In this document: one piece after another, positions 35,165 to 44,242 of the stretch
Numbering within the stretch: the stretch's first letter is position 1
Layout: every line of letters starts with the position of its first letter
DNA from: Shewanella aestuarii
GTDB lineage: Bacteria > Pseudomonadota > Gammaproteobacteria > Enterobacterales > Shewanellaceae
NCBI RefSeq assembly: GCF_011765625.1
Contig: NZ_CP050313.1
Coordinates: forward strand, 1,050,501-1,114,500
Direction of reading: 5' to 3'
Length of the DNA stretch: 64,000 nucleotides
The notes under the pieces: model-generated
The model's database searches: none
What the model was told of the DNA's origin: nothing
The model's input: only the letters and a program-made list of their open reading frames with translations
Position numbers and translations under genes: made by a program

Positions 35165-35932
35165 TTAGAGGGCTAAAAAGTCTACTGCAGGTAAGCTTTC
35201 AAAGCTGGGTTTCGCAAACAAATAACCTTGCATTAATTCAATACCCGCTTCTTTAAGCCAAATATATTCTTCTATTGTCTCAATTCCCTCAGCAAGCGCT
35301 GTAACCCCTAGGTCTGCGAACATATTTAAACAATGATGAACAATAGTTTGGCGGGCTTTGTTTTGATTAATATTACGGATTAATTCCATATCCAATTTAA
35401 TTATGTCCGTTTGAAAATCAGCTAATAAATTTAATCCAGAATGTCCTGAACCAAAATCATCGGTCGCAGTTTTGAAGCCTAATTCCTTGTAATAATCAAC
35501 AACTTGTTTTACGTGGTCGTTGTCTTTAAATTGTTCAACTTCAGTAAACTCGAACATGATTTGTTTGGTTGGAAAATTGTGTTTTTTAGCGGCTTCAAGT
35601 GTGGTACGAATGCATCGCTGAGGCTGGTATATTGCGTTAGGCAAAAAGTTAATACTTAACATGCAATCTATGTTTAATTTGGCTGCTAGTGCGATGGCTT
35701 TTACACGACAAAGTTGATCGAATAAATATCGGTTGTCATCATTTACCTGAGAAATAATCGAGTAAGCGGATTCATTATTTAAACCACGCACCAGCGCTTC
35801 ATAACCAAATATCTGCTTGGTTTTACAATTAATGATTGGCTGGAAAGCCATTGTGAAATCAAAATCTAAAGCATTCATGTCTGCACAATTGGGGCAGGTT
35901 GTTCTGTCGTTATTGTTACATTCTAAGTTCAT
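35165..35932 (-). CDS. EAL-domain cyclic-di-GMP phosphodiesterase
   Basis: 255 residues, one EAL domain with a short N-terminal CxxC (TTCPNCADM), perhaps metal- or redox-binding. All active-site motifs are present: EALVRG, Asn in SINFLPNAIY, Glu in FEFTEVEQ, DDFGSGHSGLNLL, Lys in IIKLDMELI, Glu in ALAEGIET and MQGYLFAKP. So it should hydrolyse c-di-GMP to pGpG. No GGDEF, PAS or membrane part. Beside the flagellar glycan locus a role in the motile/sessile choice is plausible, but not shown. Confidence 0.9.
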   Translation of the reverse strand: MNLECNNNDRTTCPNCADMNALDFDFTMAFQPIINCKTKQIFGYEALVRGLNNESAYSIISQVNDDNRYLFDQLCRVKAIALAAKLNIDCMLSINFLPNAIYQPQRCIRTTLEAAKKHNFPTKQIMFEFTEVEQFKDNDHVKQVVDYYKELGFKTATDDFGSGHSGLNLLADFQTDIIKLDMELIRNINQNKARQTIVHHCLNMFADLGVTALAEGIETIEEYIWLKEAGIELMQGYLFAKPSFESLPAVDFLAL

Positions 35933-36118
35933 TGCTTAGCCCTATCGCATTTTTTATTAATATTAGTTGGCGTTAGTGATTTTTGCTATTTTTTAACTTG
36001 CTGATTTATGACTTTATAATTTATTTAATAAATGGGCGAATCCTACACAGTTTGCATCTTTAAAGCGTGATATTAAGGAACATGAGATTAACATGTTCCT
36101 GTTTGCTTTGAAGGTTAT

Positions 36119-36913
36119 TTAGGGCAGTTGCCTAAATAAGTTTGGCTGATGTTGGCCAATTTTTTTATCTAAGTATAAATCAACGATCTTATCTTGATAG
36201 GTTTGGTAAATAAGGCGTAAATGTTCAGGTTGCCATTTTGACGCTAGCCACAGCGTGCCATTATTACGTTGGGCTTGCTTTTCCATGCGACCATCTTGAA
36301 TAAATTTAGCGATAACTTGAGGGAGTTCTTCACCGAGCTTTCGGACAGCACGAGCGGCTACCTGATGTAAGGTGTCGCCTCTTACCATATCTGCAACACA
36401 TTGGTGGACAATATCGCCCGCATCCAATTTTTGAGTTAAATCATGCACTGTCATTCCCGTCATTTGTGGCTCTAACATATAGCTGGGCCAAAAGTGGGTG
36501 ATGGCACCACGATATTGTGGCGATAATCCACCATGACAATTCCAGCGCTCTCCCGATACACAGTTTAATGTGGCTTCTGTGAGCATGTGGCAGCCATAAG
36601 TAATTAATATATCAGGATCACTTTGAGTGAGTAGGGTGTGGACTCGCTCTGAATTTAGTTCGCTCAATTGTATATGATGAATTGGCACATCGGGCCAATT
36701 GACTGCACCAAAGGTGTCATGTTCAATGTAGTCTCTTTGAGCAAAATGATGAGTAAACAATGCTTTGAGATCATCACTAATGGATGCGGGCGGTTGAGGT
36801 GTGAAGTGTTCACGTTGCTCGACAATGACACTTTTTAAGATGCCTGTTGTTGCCAGTTGTCTTGCCATAAAAGCATGGCGCGGGTGATTACCACAAATAA
36901 AAACGATACTCAT
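36119..36913 (-). CDS. Formyltransferase-family protein (sugar N-formyltransferase-like)
   Basis: 264 residues. The formyltransferase core is visible: DILITYGCHMLTEATL, then NCHGGLSPQYRGAITHFWP with the catalytic Asn-x-His and the YRG loop, and Asp in LDAGDIVHQ. The length and lack of the C-terminal tRNA-binding domain rule out Fmt. Such enzymes transfer a formyl group from N10-formyl-THF to amino sugars of surface glycans. Its start overlaps the stop of the DUF4910 gene by 4 bp. Confidence 0.75.
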   Translation of the reverse strand: MSIVFICGNHPRHAFMARQLATTGILKSVIVEQREHFTPQPPASISDDLKALFTHHFAQRDYIEHDTFGAVNWPDVPIHHIQLSELNSERVHTLLTQSDPDILITYGCHMLTEATLNCVSGERWNCHGGLSPQYRGAITHFWPSYMLEPQMTGMTVHDLTQKLDAGDIVHQCVADMVRGDTLHQVAARAVRKLGEELPQVIAKFIQDGRMEKQAQRNNGTLWLASKWQPEHLRLIYQTYQDKIVDLYLDKKIGQHQPNLFRQLP

Positions 36914-38244
36914 GCCAATGGCTCCTGATTAAATTTAATGAGCCCTTTGTCTTCTAGTATTGTTATAACATCGGCTAATTCATGAATAGTGCAGTTACTT
37001 TGTTTTGCAATTTCAATGCTTGAATTAAGGCCATCTGCCATGCTTAATGTAGTTAGCACAATGTTTAGGAATTTTCGGTTATCCATTGTCGTATCGCTGG
37101 ATAATTGCCAATTTCCTGGCTTGTTAATCGTTGGATATAAACCTCTTTTTCCTAATTGAGGTTCGCCGTATGGCGATTGATTGACTGGCTTTCCGCATAC
37201 TTCGGCCATTTTCAGCATAGATTCAATTTGATCAACTGATCTAATCAGTTGATTAACGTCCATGGTTTCTTTGTCATCTAAGGAATTATGGTAACCGTTA
37301 TATTGTCCATAAACGGTTCGGGCAATTTGTCCCATTGGTAGGTTAAAACCCGGTGAGCAATATTGTCTTTCATCTGAACCATGCAGTGGAGTATATGCAT
37401 GATGAGTCCAACTTTCGTCCGTCTGGCTTAGCGTTGGGATAAGTTCATCAAATACGCTGTTATTTATCCGACTTGATTTATAGCGCAAAGTACTATTGCT
37501 TCCGCCTAGGCACGTTAAGATTAATCCTGCAGCGAGATTTTGCTTAAGGTGTTGGTGGTAGCGCGATAAAAAGCAGAGTGATCCTATGGTTTCTGGGTTT
37601 AGCAAAAAGCGATAGCTAAAACGCCTTTTAGGCCATTTTTCAATGCGTTGGTAGAGTAATAATAATACCAAAGGGCCGCTTAATTCGTTATTGGCCATTG
37701 ATGGGTGGCATAAATAACTGCTTAATAATATTTCTTTGTGACTCTCGCCGGGCAAAACACAGTGCGCAAAAGGAACTCCACCATCGCTTTTAAATTCAGT
37801 ATCAATATTGACAGTATAAGTGCCTGATTTTAATGTTTGCCGCACTTCATCTGCCATGCAAAAACCCCAAGTGGGATTGTAGTAGCTGGTGACATAGGGA
37901 ATAGCGGTTGGAAAATGATGTGTACTGTGCAAGTGGGCCTGTAGTTCGGATAATTGGTATTGCCCTTGAACGGGAATGGAATAGTTGACGACATGCAAGT
38001 TGTTGATATCGGTATCGCAGATTAGCTCGCCTGTTGGCCCTGTCAGAGTGGCTCGCTTTAAATGCCATTCTGGTGGCACTGTCCAATCAAACACTTGGCT
38101 TCCAGAGGGAACTTTTTCAATCGACAAGGGCATGAATTGCTGTAAATAATGTATTGATGCCTCAATACCTGGCCCAGTGATGGAGCGCGGTAAAGGAAAT
38201 AAGTGATCAAAACATTGACTTAAAAATGTGTATTCGCAACTCAT
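36910..38244 (-). CDS. DUF4910/DUF2172 aminopeptidase-like protein
   Basis: 444 residues. The N-terminal part (LFPLPRSITGPGIEASIHYL, GSQVFDWTVPPEWHL, YYNPTWGFCM) and the M28-like core (LLSSYLCHPSMANNELSGPL, FLLNPETIGSLCFLS, HGSDERQYCSPGFNLPMGQI, YNGYHNSLDD) match the DUF4910 family, with a winged-helix C-terminus (ELADVITILEDKGLIKF). The likely metal ligands (His in CHP, Glu, Asp) are kept. Related proteins occur often in surface polysaccharide and flagellin-modification loci, but no substrate is known. Divergent from the DUF115 gene. Confidence 0.75.
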   Translation of the reverse strand: MSCEYTFLSQCFDHLFPLPRSITGPGIEASIHYLQQFMPLSIEKVPSGSQVFDWTVPPEWHLKRATLTGPTGELICDTDINNLHVVNYSIPVQGQYQLSELQAHLHSTHHFPTAIPYVTSYYNPTWGFCMADEVRQTLKSGTYTVNIDTEFKSDGGVPFAHCVLPGESHKEILLSSYLCHPSMANNELSGPLVLLLLYQRIEKWPKRRFSYRFLLNPETIGSLCFLSRYHQHLKQNLAAGLILTCLGGSNSTLRYKSSRINNSVFDELIPTLSQTDESWTHHAYTPLHGSDERQYCSPGFNLPMGQIARTVYGQYNGYHNSLDDKETMDVNQLIRSVDQIESMLKMAEVCGKPVNQSPYGEPQLGKRGLYPTINKPGNWQLSSDTTMDNRKFLNIVLTTLSMADGLNSSIEIAKQSNCTIHELADVITILEDKGLIKFNQEPLA

Positions 38245-38432
38245 AAAATTCCATTGTTATTATATTTTGACACTTATGCATTCTATGCAAATTTTATTCC
38301 TACTGCACTCATTTACTATACAACTTATATTGGTGCTGCGTTTAATCTGAGACATTGCATTTTGCTTGGTCGCTTTTTAGGTTACCCTTATGATGATACG
38401 TGTTTTTTATTAGTGAAACCTTAGGAGTCTGC

Positions 38433-39719
38433 ATGTCAGCGCTTTTTGAACAAAATATCGCCATCATCAGTAAACGTTGGCCTCAAATTGCTCAACATCT
38501 TATGCAAACATCCTTTGAACACTTTGATGCGCAATTAGTCACAGGGCAGACGCAAACAATTCGTGTTGATGGCGTGCAATTAAGTAGTCGTCACGACCGT
38601 ATGGCTGAGGCGTCCTTATTTATCGACACCTTGCCAAAAGCCGCAACTAACATCAGTTTATACGGTATTGGTATGGGTGATGTGGCTAGTTTGTTGATTG
38701 ATAATCTAGCTATCCAGCAGATTAATGTTTACCCGCTAAATATGGCCTTATTGGCATTGCTACTGACCTATACCGATCAACGTGAGTGGCTTGAAGATGC
38801 AAGGGTAAATTTAATGCCAAGCACTGACCCTTTTGCAATTCGCTCTCCTTATATTGCTAGCACCCCAGATTTACAATTAGCTGACGACAAGAATGCAGCA
38901 ACACGAGATCTTTTAATGCTAGAGAATCATCGTGAGTTTTCTAATCGTCATCATTTAGATAAAGACCCTGAAATTGAACAGCGTTTAGCTGATAACCTTG
39001 CTTTTGTTAGACAGGATCAAGATGCTGCAATACTGACCGATTTATATCCAAATCGAGATGTATTTGTTATTGGTGCAGGGCCGACGCTAGAGCAATTTTA
39101 TGATTATATTTTGAATCAACATTGTTCAGCGAAACCACCATTGATTATCGCAGTTGATACCGCATTTAAGGCCTTAGCCCATCATGGGATTACGCCTGAT
39201 ATTGTGGTCAGTATCGATGCAAAGATCACTCCTGCCCATCTACCGGTAACTGTCTTAGATTCCGTTAAATTGGTTTATTTCCCGCGGGTGATGACGAGTG
39301 TACTAAATGCCTGGCCAGGAAAGCGTTTTGCTGCATATTCACAAACCAGCATGTATAAGACATTAAATAAACAACACCCGAAGTTACGCTTATTTTGCAA
39401 TGGCAGCGTGATCCACCCTGCGGTAGATTTGGCGATAAAAATGCAACCCAGCAGCATTACCTTATTTGGCTGTGATTTTTGTTATGCCAACAATAAAACC
39501 CATGCGTTTTGGAATGATGGTGATTTAGGGCCAAAGGTCAGTGTGAGTAAAAAGCATTTGATTGAAAATGGACAAGGCGAAAAAGTAACCACGGATTTAA
39601 ATTTTAGAGGGTATTTACGCAGTCTTGAACAGCTAATTCATCAGCATCCAGAGATTGATTTTTATCAATCTAGCCCTCAAAGCGCCAAATTACAGGGCGT
39701 TTCTTTGTTATCTTTATAA
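38433..39719 (+). CDS. DUF115/Maf-type motility-associated glycosyltransferase
   Basis: 428 residues from the ATG at 38433, which has AGGAG five bases upstream; the longer frame from 38400 lacks one. Core motifs of the MptE-like DUF115 domain: DVFVIGAGPTLEQFYDYI, PPLIIAVDTAFKALAHHGI, PDIVVSIDAKITPAHLP, LFCNGSVIHPAVDLA, ITLFGCDFCYANNKTH. In Campylobacter, Aeromonas and Shewanella, Maf proteins move pseudaminic or legionaminic acid onto flagellin. The adjoining pse genes strengthen this role. Confidence 0.85.
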   Translation: MSALFEQNIAIISKRWPQIAQHLMQTSFEHFDAQLVTGQTQTIRVDGVQLSSRHDRMAEASLFIDTLPKAATNISLYGIGMGDVASLLIDNLAIQQINVYPLNMALLALLLTYTDQREWLEDARVNLMPSTDPFAIRSPYIASTPDLQLADDKNAATRDLLMLENHREFSNRHHLDKDPEIEQRLADNLAFVRQDQDAAILTDLYPNRDVFVIGAGPTLEQFYDYILNQHCSAKPPLIIAVDTAFKALAHHGITPDIVVSIDAKITPAHLPVTVLDSVKLVYFPRVMTSVLNAWPGKRFAAYSQTSMYKTLNKQHPKLRLFCNGSVIHPAVDLAIKMQPSSITLFGCDFCYANNKTHAFWNDGDLGPKVSVSKKHLIENGQGEKVTTDLNFRGYLRSLEQLIHQHPEIDFYQSSPQSAKLQGVSLLSL

Positions 39720-39748
39720 ACATGTTTTAAGTAGATTTGAAACCAATC

Positions 39749-39888
39749 ACAGTAAATAAGTGGCCAGAAATAGCGTCGGAAAAATGCGTGATAACAAGGC
39801 TGATTTTTTTGATAAGTAGTTATTCTACAATCAAAAAATCTAACGCAGTTATCAGGTGTTTTCACAAGCTAGAATGATCAGTTATTTA
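39749..39888. repeat. Dispersed palindromic repeat, copy 2 (uninterrupted)
   Basis: A nested palindrome: TGATAAC (39789-39795) with GTTATCA (39848-39854), GATTTTTTTGAT (39802-39813) with ATCAAAAAATC (39830-39840), and inner hairpin GTAG-TTATT-CTAC (39816-39828). Homologous to the IS-split copy at 14739-15877. It lies between the DUF115 gene and a small ORF. A non-coding, MITE-like or REP-like family is likely. Confidence 0.7.
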
Positions 39889-39937
39889 ATACGGTTGGTA
39901 TGATTATTGCGGGCAGGTATTTGACAGGTTTTTTATT

Positions 39938-40186
39938 ATGAATGAATTGAGTTTCCAACAACAAGCGGCGTTAACGGCAAAATTATTTCGGTTGGGCAAC
40001 GAGCCTGAAGCCTCGCAGCAGTTGATCCAGTGTTTAAATATTTTAGAACAAAATCATAAAAATATATTAAGCTCAGTTCAAATGCAGCAAACCATCGGCT
40101 TGGCTTTGCAAGCCCAAGAGAATCAAGATTGGCTGGGCCTAGCGGATTATTTAGAATACGAGATGGTGGCGTTAATTCACTCCTAG
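39938..40186 (+). CDS. Hypothetical protein, 82 residues
   Basis: Helical and Gln-rich: QQQAALTAKLFRLGNEPEAS, then CLNILEQNHKNILSSVQMQQ and DWLGLADYLEYEMVALIHS, a shape seen in FliT/FlgN-like flagellar chaperones and small TPR proteins. The ribosome-binding site is weak. It follows the DUF115 gene in the same direction after the palindromic repeat. A chaperone or partner of the flagellin-modifying enzyme is only a suggestion. Confidence 0.55.
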   Translation: MNELSFQQQAALTAKLFRLGNEPEASQQLIQCLNILEQNHKNILSSVQMQQTIGLALQAQENQDWLGLADYLEYEMVALIHS

Positions 40187-40209
40187 CAACTAAAATTGAT
40201 TTTTGCTTC

Positions 40210-40441
40210 TTATTTGCTGTCGTTGTGACGCCAATCATGATGCCAATTGGCATGTTGGATCTTTGCTTCGTATAACGCAATATCTGAAGGGTTATCGACT
40301 TCAACCCACCCGCCTTTAATAGGTAGCTGCACTGTAACCTACCCGAAAACCAATAACGTGCTCGATAGCAGCTGATTCATCTGGGGCGTACTGCATTTTT
40401 TCATCTAAGGTTACCCGAGTTTTTTTGCTACTAAGATTCAT
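40210..40441 (-). pseudogene. Remnant ending as a nucleotidyltransferase C-terminus
   Basis: From ATG at 40441 (AAGGA box eight bases before) a 41-codon frame reads MNLSSKKTRVTLDEKMQYAP and stops at 40316. In another frame 40338-40210 reads VTVQLPIKGGWVEVDNPSDI ending in HHDWRHNDSK. GGWVEVDN is the typical end of sugar-1-phosphate nucleotidyltransferases, but the catalytic part is absent. A one-base shift near 40338 would join the two into about 78 residues. Probably the scar of a deletion at the end of the glycan locus. Confidence 0.5.
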
Positions 40442-40503
40442 TTTATTATCCTTTCAGGCAATTAATGTCACTCTATTAATTTTGTATAAGATTAATTGTT
40501 GAG

Positions 40504-41388
40504 CTATAAGCCTATTGGGGAAAAGTCAGTATCAGGGAAAAATGATGTTAGCGATTGAATTTTTAGTTTTTGTTCAGCAGAGAATTGATCTCCTCTTCCT
40601 GTTTTTCCAATATTTTTACGAGTAAAAACTGAACCATTTAATTCACTCAACTTTGCAGTGAACTGTGCATCTTTGTTGTATCCAACTGACTGGTATATGT
40701 TCCAAACAATTGATTCAAAGTCGGTTAATAGATCTGAATAATTTACCAGAGAGACATCAATTTTTCGGGATGTTATTGCATGACTCCACCCCGCCCAAAA
40801 ATTAACATACCAAGGGGCCGCAAATGCAATAAGAAACTCAAGCTTTTGATCTTCATTTAAACTATTCCAACAGAAATCATTCATATAAAACAAAGGCTTT
40901 ATTGTCGTCTCGTTATCAAGGTGATCTTTAAGGCTAATTAAGCAATCTTTTAAATCTCTAACTTGTAAAATGACTTTAATATTAAATTTTTCAATAATGT
41001 CTAATGTATAATCTGAGTATAAGCAATGTTGATGTTGTGCAAAAATGTGTTTGTCGAGCAGTTTTTGTCTTAATATTTCAGATGGACTAATCTCTTGAGC
41101 TCGATTACCACCGCCATTTAAAAAATAAAAATTTTGCCAGCCTTTGGTGTTTAAAAGTGCCGCTAAGGTATTTGTTAACCAGGTAGAGCCACTTTTAGGT
41201 AAGGCAACATGCCAAACAAATTGTTTATTTTTGTCTCTTAATGAAGCGATAGTGTTGTCGTAGGCTAGTAAGCTACCAATTTCTCGCAAATCATCTTCTT
41301 TGATTTGAGCAATACTCGGTAGCTCTCTTGTTTGGAACATGTTGTGTTCAGTTTTCAGCGTTTGTAAAAAAAGATCAAAGTTAAACAT
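40504..41388 (-). CDS. PAPS-dependent sulfotransferase-family protein
   Basis: 294 residues. The 5'-phosphosulfate-binding loop is ALPKSGSTWLTNTL (about 62-75), the 3'-phosphate motif is ILQVRDLKDCLISLKDH, and near the end RKNIGKTGRGDQFSAEQ resembles RKGxxGDWKN. Likely sulfates a sugar of the surface glycan. It is the last intact gene of the long minus-strand locus, 8 bp after the CmcI-type gene. Confidence 0.8.
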   Translation of the reverse strand: MFNFDLFLQTLKTEHNMFQTRELPSIAQIKEDDLREIGSLLAYDNTIASLRDKNKQFVWHVALPKSGSTWLTNTLAALLNTKGWQNFYFLNGGGNRAQEISPSEILRQKLLDKHIFAQHQHCLYSDYTLDIIEKFNIKVILQVRDLKDCLISLKDHLDNETTIKPLFYMNDFCWNSLNEDQKLEFLIAFAAPWYVNFWAGWSHAITSRKIDVSLVNYSDLLTDFESIVWNIYQSVGYNKDAQFTAKLSELNGSVFTRKNIGKTGRGDQFSAEQKLKIQSLTSFFPDTDFSPIGL

Positions 41389-41396
41389 TTTTCCAC

Positions 41397-42167
41397 CTAG
41401 TCTATCCGTTTTAAAAAACCGTCATGAGCAACAGTAATGAGTAATTTGTTCGGAATATCAGTGTCAATTTCAAACTCAGGATGAGTTTTAAGGTACTGCC
41501 ATACCGCTGTTTTAGGATTGTTTCCAGGACACCATGGCCGATTAGGGTACATATCATCAGGCATATCTTCGATTAACGTATCAAACACCACACAATAACT
41601 TCCAGTTGAAGTTAGTGGTGCATAGGCTTCTAGCTCTGCAAGTACATGCTCATGTGTATGATTTGAATCTAGGCAAACTAACACTGTTTCATAATGTTTA
41701 GCGATTTCTTTAACCTGATCTATTATTGCTGGATCAATGCTTGAACCTTGGATCATTTGGATACGCGAAGCCATTGGGTGTGCCTCTATAGCCTCACGGT
41801 TATGAGCGCGAATATCAATATCAATGCCTAACACTTTACGTTTAGATACTTTGGGATCAAACATTTCACCAGACTCAATCGCATCACACATATCGAGTTG
41901 AGCTAGCATTGATGCACTAAATATAAGCGAGCCACCATGGGCTATGCCGGTTTCGATGATGAGATCGGGTTTTATATTCCAAATCAACTCCTGCATGGCG
42001 ATCATATCCTGGGGATATTGAATGATTGGTCGTCCTTGCCAAGCAAAATTGTATGAATACTGTGGTTTGGTTGATAATTCCAGAAACGCGTTTGCTGCAT
42101 TTTGTAATGGTTGGTTATTGGCATTTGATTTAATTCTATCAAACACTTCTTTTTCAAAATCGTTCAT
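41397..42167 (-). CDS. CmcI-type cephalosporin-hydroxylase/methyltransferase-fold protein
   Basis: 256 residues. CmcI/RhmA-like wording: QYPQDMIAMQELIWNIKPDL, IIETGIAHGGSLIFSASML (SAM-fold glycine loop), VLGIDIDIRAHNREAIEAHP, QGSSIDPAI, VCLDSNHTHEHVLAELE. This family often lies in O-antigen and capsule loci and is thought to methylate sugar hydroxyls. SAM-dependent methyl transfer is inferred. It follows the broken NAD epimerase gene by about 15 bp. Confidence 0.8.
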   Translation of the reverse strand: MNDFEKEVFDRIKSNANNQPLQNAANAFLELSTKPQYSYNFAWQGRPIIQYPQDMIAMQELIWNIKPDLIIETGIAHGGSLIFSASMLAQLDMCDAIESGEMFDPKVSKRKVLGIDIDIRAHNREAIEAHPMASRIQMIQGSSIDPAIIDQVKEIAKHYETVLVCLDSNHTHEHVLAELEAYAPLTSTGSYCVVFDTLIEDMPDDMYPNRPWCPGNNPKTAVWQYLKTHPEFEIDTDIPNKLLITVAHDGFLKRID

Positions 42168-42183
42168 TTAAACTCCAGAATAC

Positions 42184-43021
42184 TTATGGGGTATTAAAGC
42201 TTTTTATACCAACAACACGGGGAGGATCTATTAGGTTATCTGCACGAACGCCAAACTTTAATAAATCTCTTCTGCCATATTCATCAGCAATACTTTCGGC
42301 TAATTGTCTGATAGTTATCGGCAATCCAGAACATATGTTTATAGGTCCTTGGTGATCTTCTATCGCTGTTAGCGCAATTAATTTGCCTGCTTCATCAATG
42401 TTCATAAAGTCACGTACTTGTTTTCCGCTAGTTAATTCTGCAGGCTCACCGGCTACCAGTTTTGAGCGTAAGTAAGGCACAAACCTTCTGTTATCTTCAC
42501 CTTCACCATATAGATAAAAAAGTCTGCACCATGCAAATTCGACAGCGTGAGTAGCTAACCATTGTGATAGTGAAATATAGGTAGCTGCCTTCGCTGCTGC
42601 ATATATGGTCAATGGCTTCAATGGGCTAGATGTTGAGAGGAAATCTTGGTCTAAATCATATTCAAAGCAAGTGCCTATCCCGACAAACTTTTTAACACCC
42701 GTTGCAATAGCTGCTTTTGCTAATGTCAGAGTGCCTTGCATGCATTCAATGTTTTTATCTGAATTAAGATATTTCCCCGGCTCAACATACCAAGCAATAT
42801 GAATGATAGTGTCAATTCCATGTAAGTGATCTTGCCACCACTGTTCATTTTCAATAAAAAGATCTTTTGAATGAATGATTTTTTTTATTTGGGGATATTA
42901 TTAAAGTATTCGCTTTGCTCATTTCGCGTGACAACGATGATGTCTATATCGAATTTGGCTAAATGTTTCAGTACTTGTCGGCCGACAAAGCCGGATGCGC
43001 CAGTGACGAGAATCGATTTCA
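42184..43021 (-). pseudogene. NAD-dependent epimerase/dehydratase, frameshifted
   Basis: The gene starts at 43021 with the Rossmann motif ILVTGASGFVGRQVLKHL, reads about 45 residues and stops at a TAA next to a C4 and A8 run (plus-strand G4 at 42891-42894, T8 at 42879-42886). The rest continues in another frame: IIHSKDLFIENEQWW, HGIDTIIHIAWYVEPGKYL, then the 185-residue frame from 42741 with YAAAKAATYISLS (YxxxK), YLYGEGEDNRRFVPYL and INICSG. One missing base explains it. The intact enzyme would be a 4-ketoreductase or epimerase of the CDP-sugar branch. ATGA overlap with the C-methyltransferase gene. Either a pseudogene or an assembly indel. Confidence 0.75.
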
Positions 43022-44242
43022 TGATTCAATACTCAATTGGGGGACAAAGGTGACAAATTGAGTGCCTTTAGCTACAAGGTTTTTATGGTGATTTTTGACT
43101 TCAGCGGCAATATTCCAAGGCAAAATAACTAAAAAGTCGGGAGCTTGATCTGCCAAATATTGAGGCGCTAATATTGGAATGTGGCTACCAGGCATAAATT
43201 TACCTTGTTTTGAGGAGGCGGCATCGTAAACACATGGCAATAAGTCTGGTTTTACTCCGGCAAAATTTAGCATAGTGTTGCCTTTAGCTGCCGCACCATA
43301 AGCTGCAACTGTTTTACCTAGCTGTTTTTGTTGCAACAAAAAGCCTAATAATTCATTTTTAAGCTTATTGGCGCGTTCTTGAAACTGAAGGTATACATCA
43401 AGATCTTGTAAGCCGTAGTCTTTTTCACTCTCAAGCATGGCATTAACTGCAGGCTTATTTGGGCGGGTATCGTCTGCATGACAGCCATAAATTCGCAAAC
43501 TTCCACCGTGGGTTGGTAGTGTTTCTACATCCCAAATACGTAAACCTGCCGCAGTAAAAATTTTGGTTACGGTATTGAGCGATAAATAAGAAAAGTGTTC
43601 ATGATAAATGGTATCGAACTGAACTTGCTCAATTAATTGTAATAAATGCGGAAACTCTAGGGTAATGGTCCCATTGGGTTTTAAAGCTGTTTTTAAACCT
43701 TTAGTAAAGTCATTGATATCAGGAACATGAGCATACACATTATTACCAACAATTAAATCAGCTTGTTGTTTAGTTGCTAATTCTGCAGCTAACTTTTCAC
43801 TAAAAAACGCCTTCAGTACGGGGATCCCTATTTGTTCCGCAGCTGCTGCGGTACTGGCGGTTGGCTCTACACCCAAGCAAGGAATTCCAGCGGCAACAAA
43901 GTTTTTGAGTAAATAGCCATCATTTGAAGCGATTTCAATAACAAAGCTATTAGAATCGAGAGTTAAGTGCTCGATTATGGATTCGCTATAAGCCTTAGCA
44001 TGAGCAAGCCAGCCACTGGAGGTGCTTGAGAAGTATGCATAATTCGCATCAAATAACTCCTCAGCTTGGCTGTAATCTTCTGTTTGAACAAGCCAACACT
44101 GATGGCAGACTTTGACTTTTAGAGGGAAGTAAAGTTCTGGTTGATTAAGTTGCTCATGAGTCAAATAGGCATTAGAAGGCGGTGCAAAGCCTAGATCGAT
44201 AAAAGTATGTGTTAACGATGTTCCGCAATGTCTGCAATCCAT
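43019..44242 (-). CDS. NDP-sugar C-methyltransferase
   Basis: 407 residues in three parts: an N-terminal zinc-binding domain (MDCRHCGTSL and VKVCHQCWLVQ, four Cys), a SAM-dependent class I core (VIEIASNDGYLLKNF, LIVGNNVYAHVPDINDF) and a C-terminal Rossmann-like domain (VAAYGAAAKGNTMLNFAGV ... PDFLVILPWN). This is the TylC3/TcaB9-type architecture that adds a methyl to C3 of a 4-keto-6-deoxysugar. TAATG overlap with the RfbC-like gene. With rfbF and rfbG next door the substrate is probably a CDP-4-keto-6-deoxyhexose. Confidence 0.88.
   Translation of the reverse strand: MDCRHCGTSLTHTFIDLGFAPPSNAYLTHEQLNQPELYFPLKVKVCHQCWLVQTEDYSQAEELFDANYAYFSSTSSGWLAHAKAYSESIIEHLTLDSNSFVIEIASNDGYLLKNFVAAGIPCLGVEPTASTAAAAEQIGIPVLKAFFSEKLAAELATKQQADLIVGNNVYAHVPDINDFTKGLKTALKPNGTITLEFPHLLQLIEQVQFDTIYHEHFSYLSLNTVTKIFTAAGLRIWDVETLPTHGGSLRIYGCHADDTRPNKPAVNAMLESEKDYGLQDLDVYLQFQERANKLKNELLGFLLQQKQLGKTVAAYGAAAKGNTMLNFAGVKPDLLPCVYDAASSKQGKFMPGSHIPILAPQYLADQAPDFLVILPWNIAAEVKNHHKNLVAKGTQFVTFVPQLSIES

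Noticed and set aside
39936..40304. Minus-strand 122-codon frame over the 82-residue ORF
   Set aside because: It is opposite the more protein-like plus-strand frame and contains the nucleotidyltransferase remnant only in a different frame.
42871..42900. Programmed -1 frameshifting at the C4/A8 run in the NAD epimerase
   Set aside because: The zero-frame TAA comes before the A run and the C run does not form an in-frame X-XXY-YYZ slippery heptamer, so a missing base is simpler.
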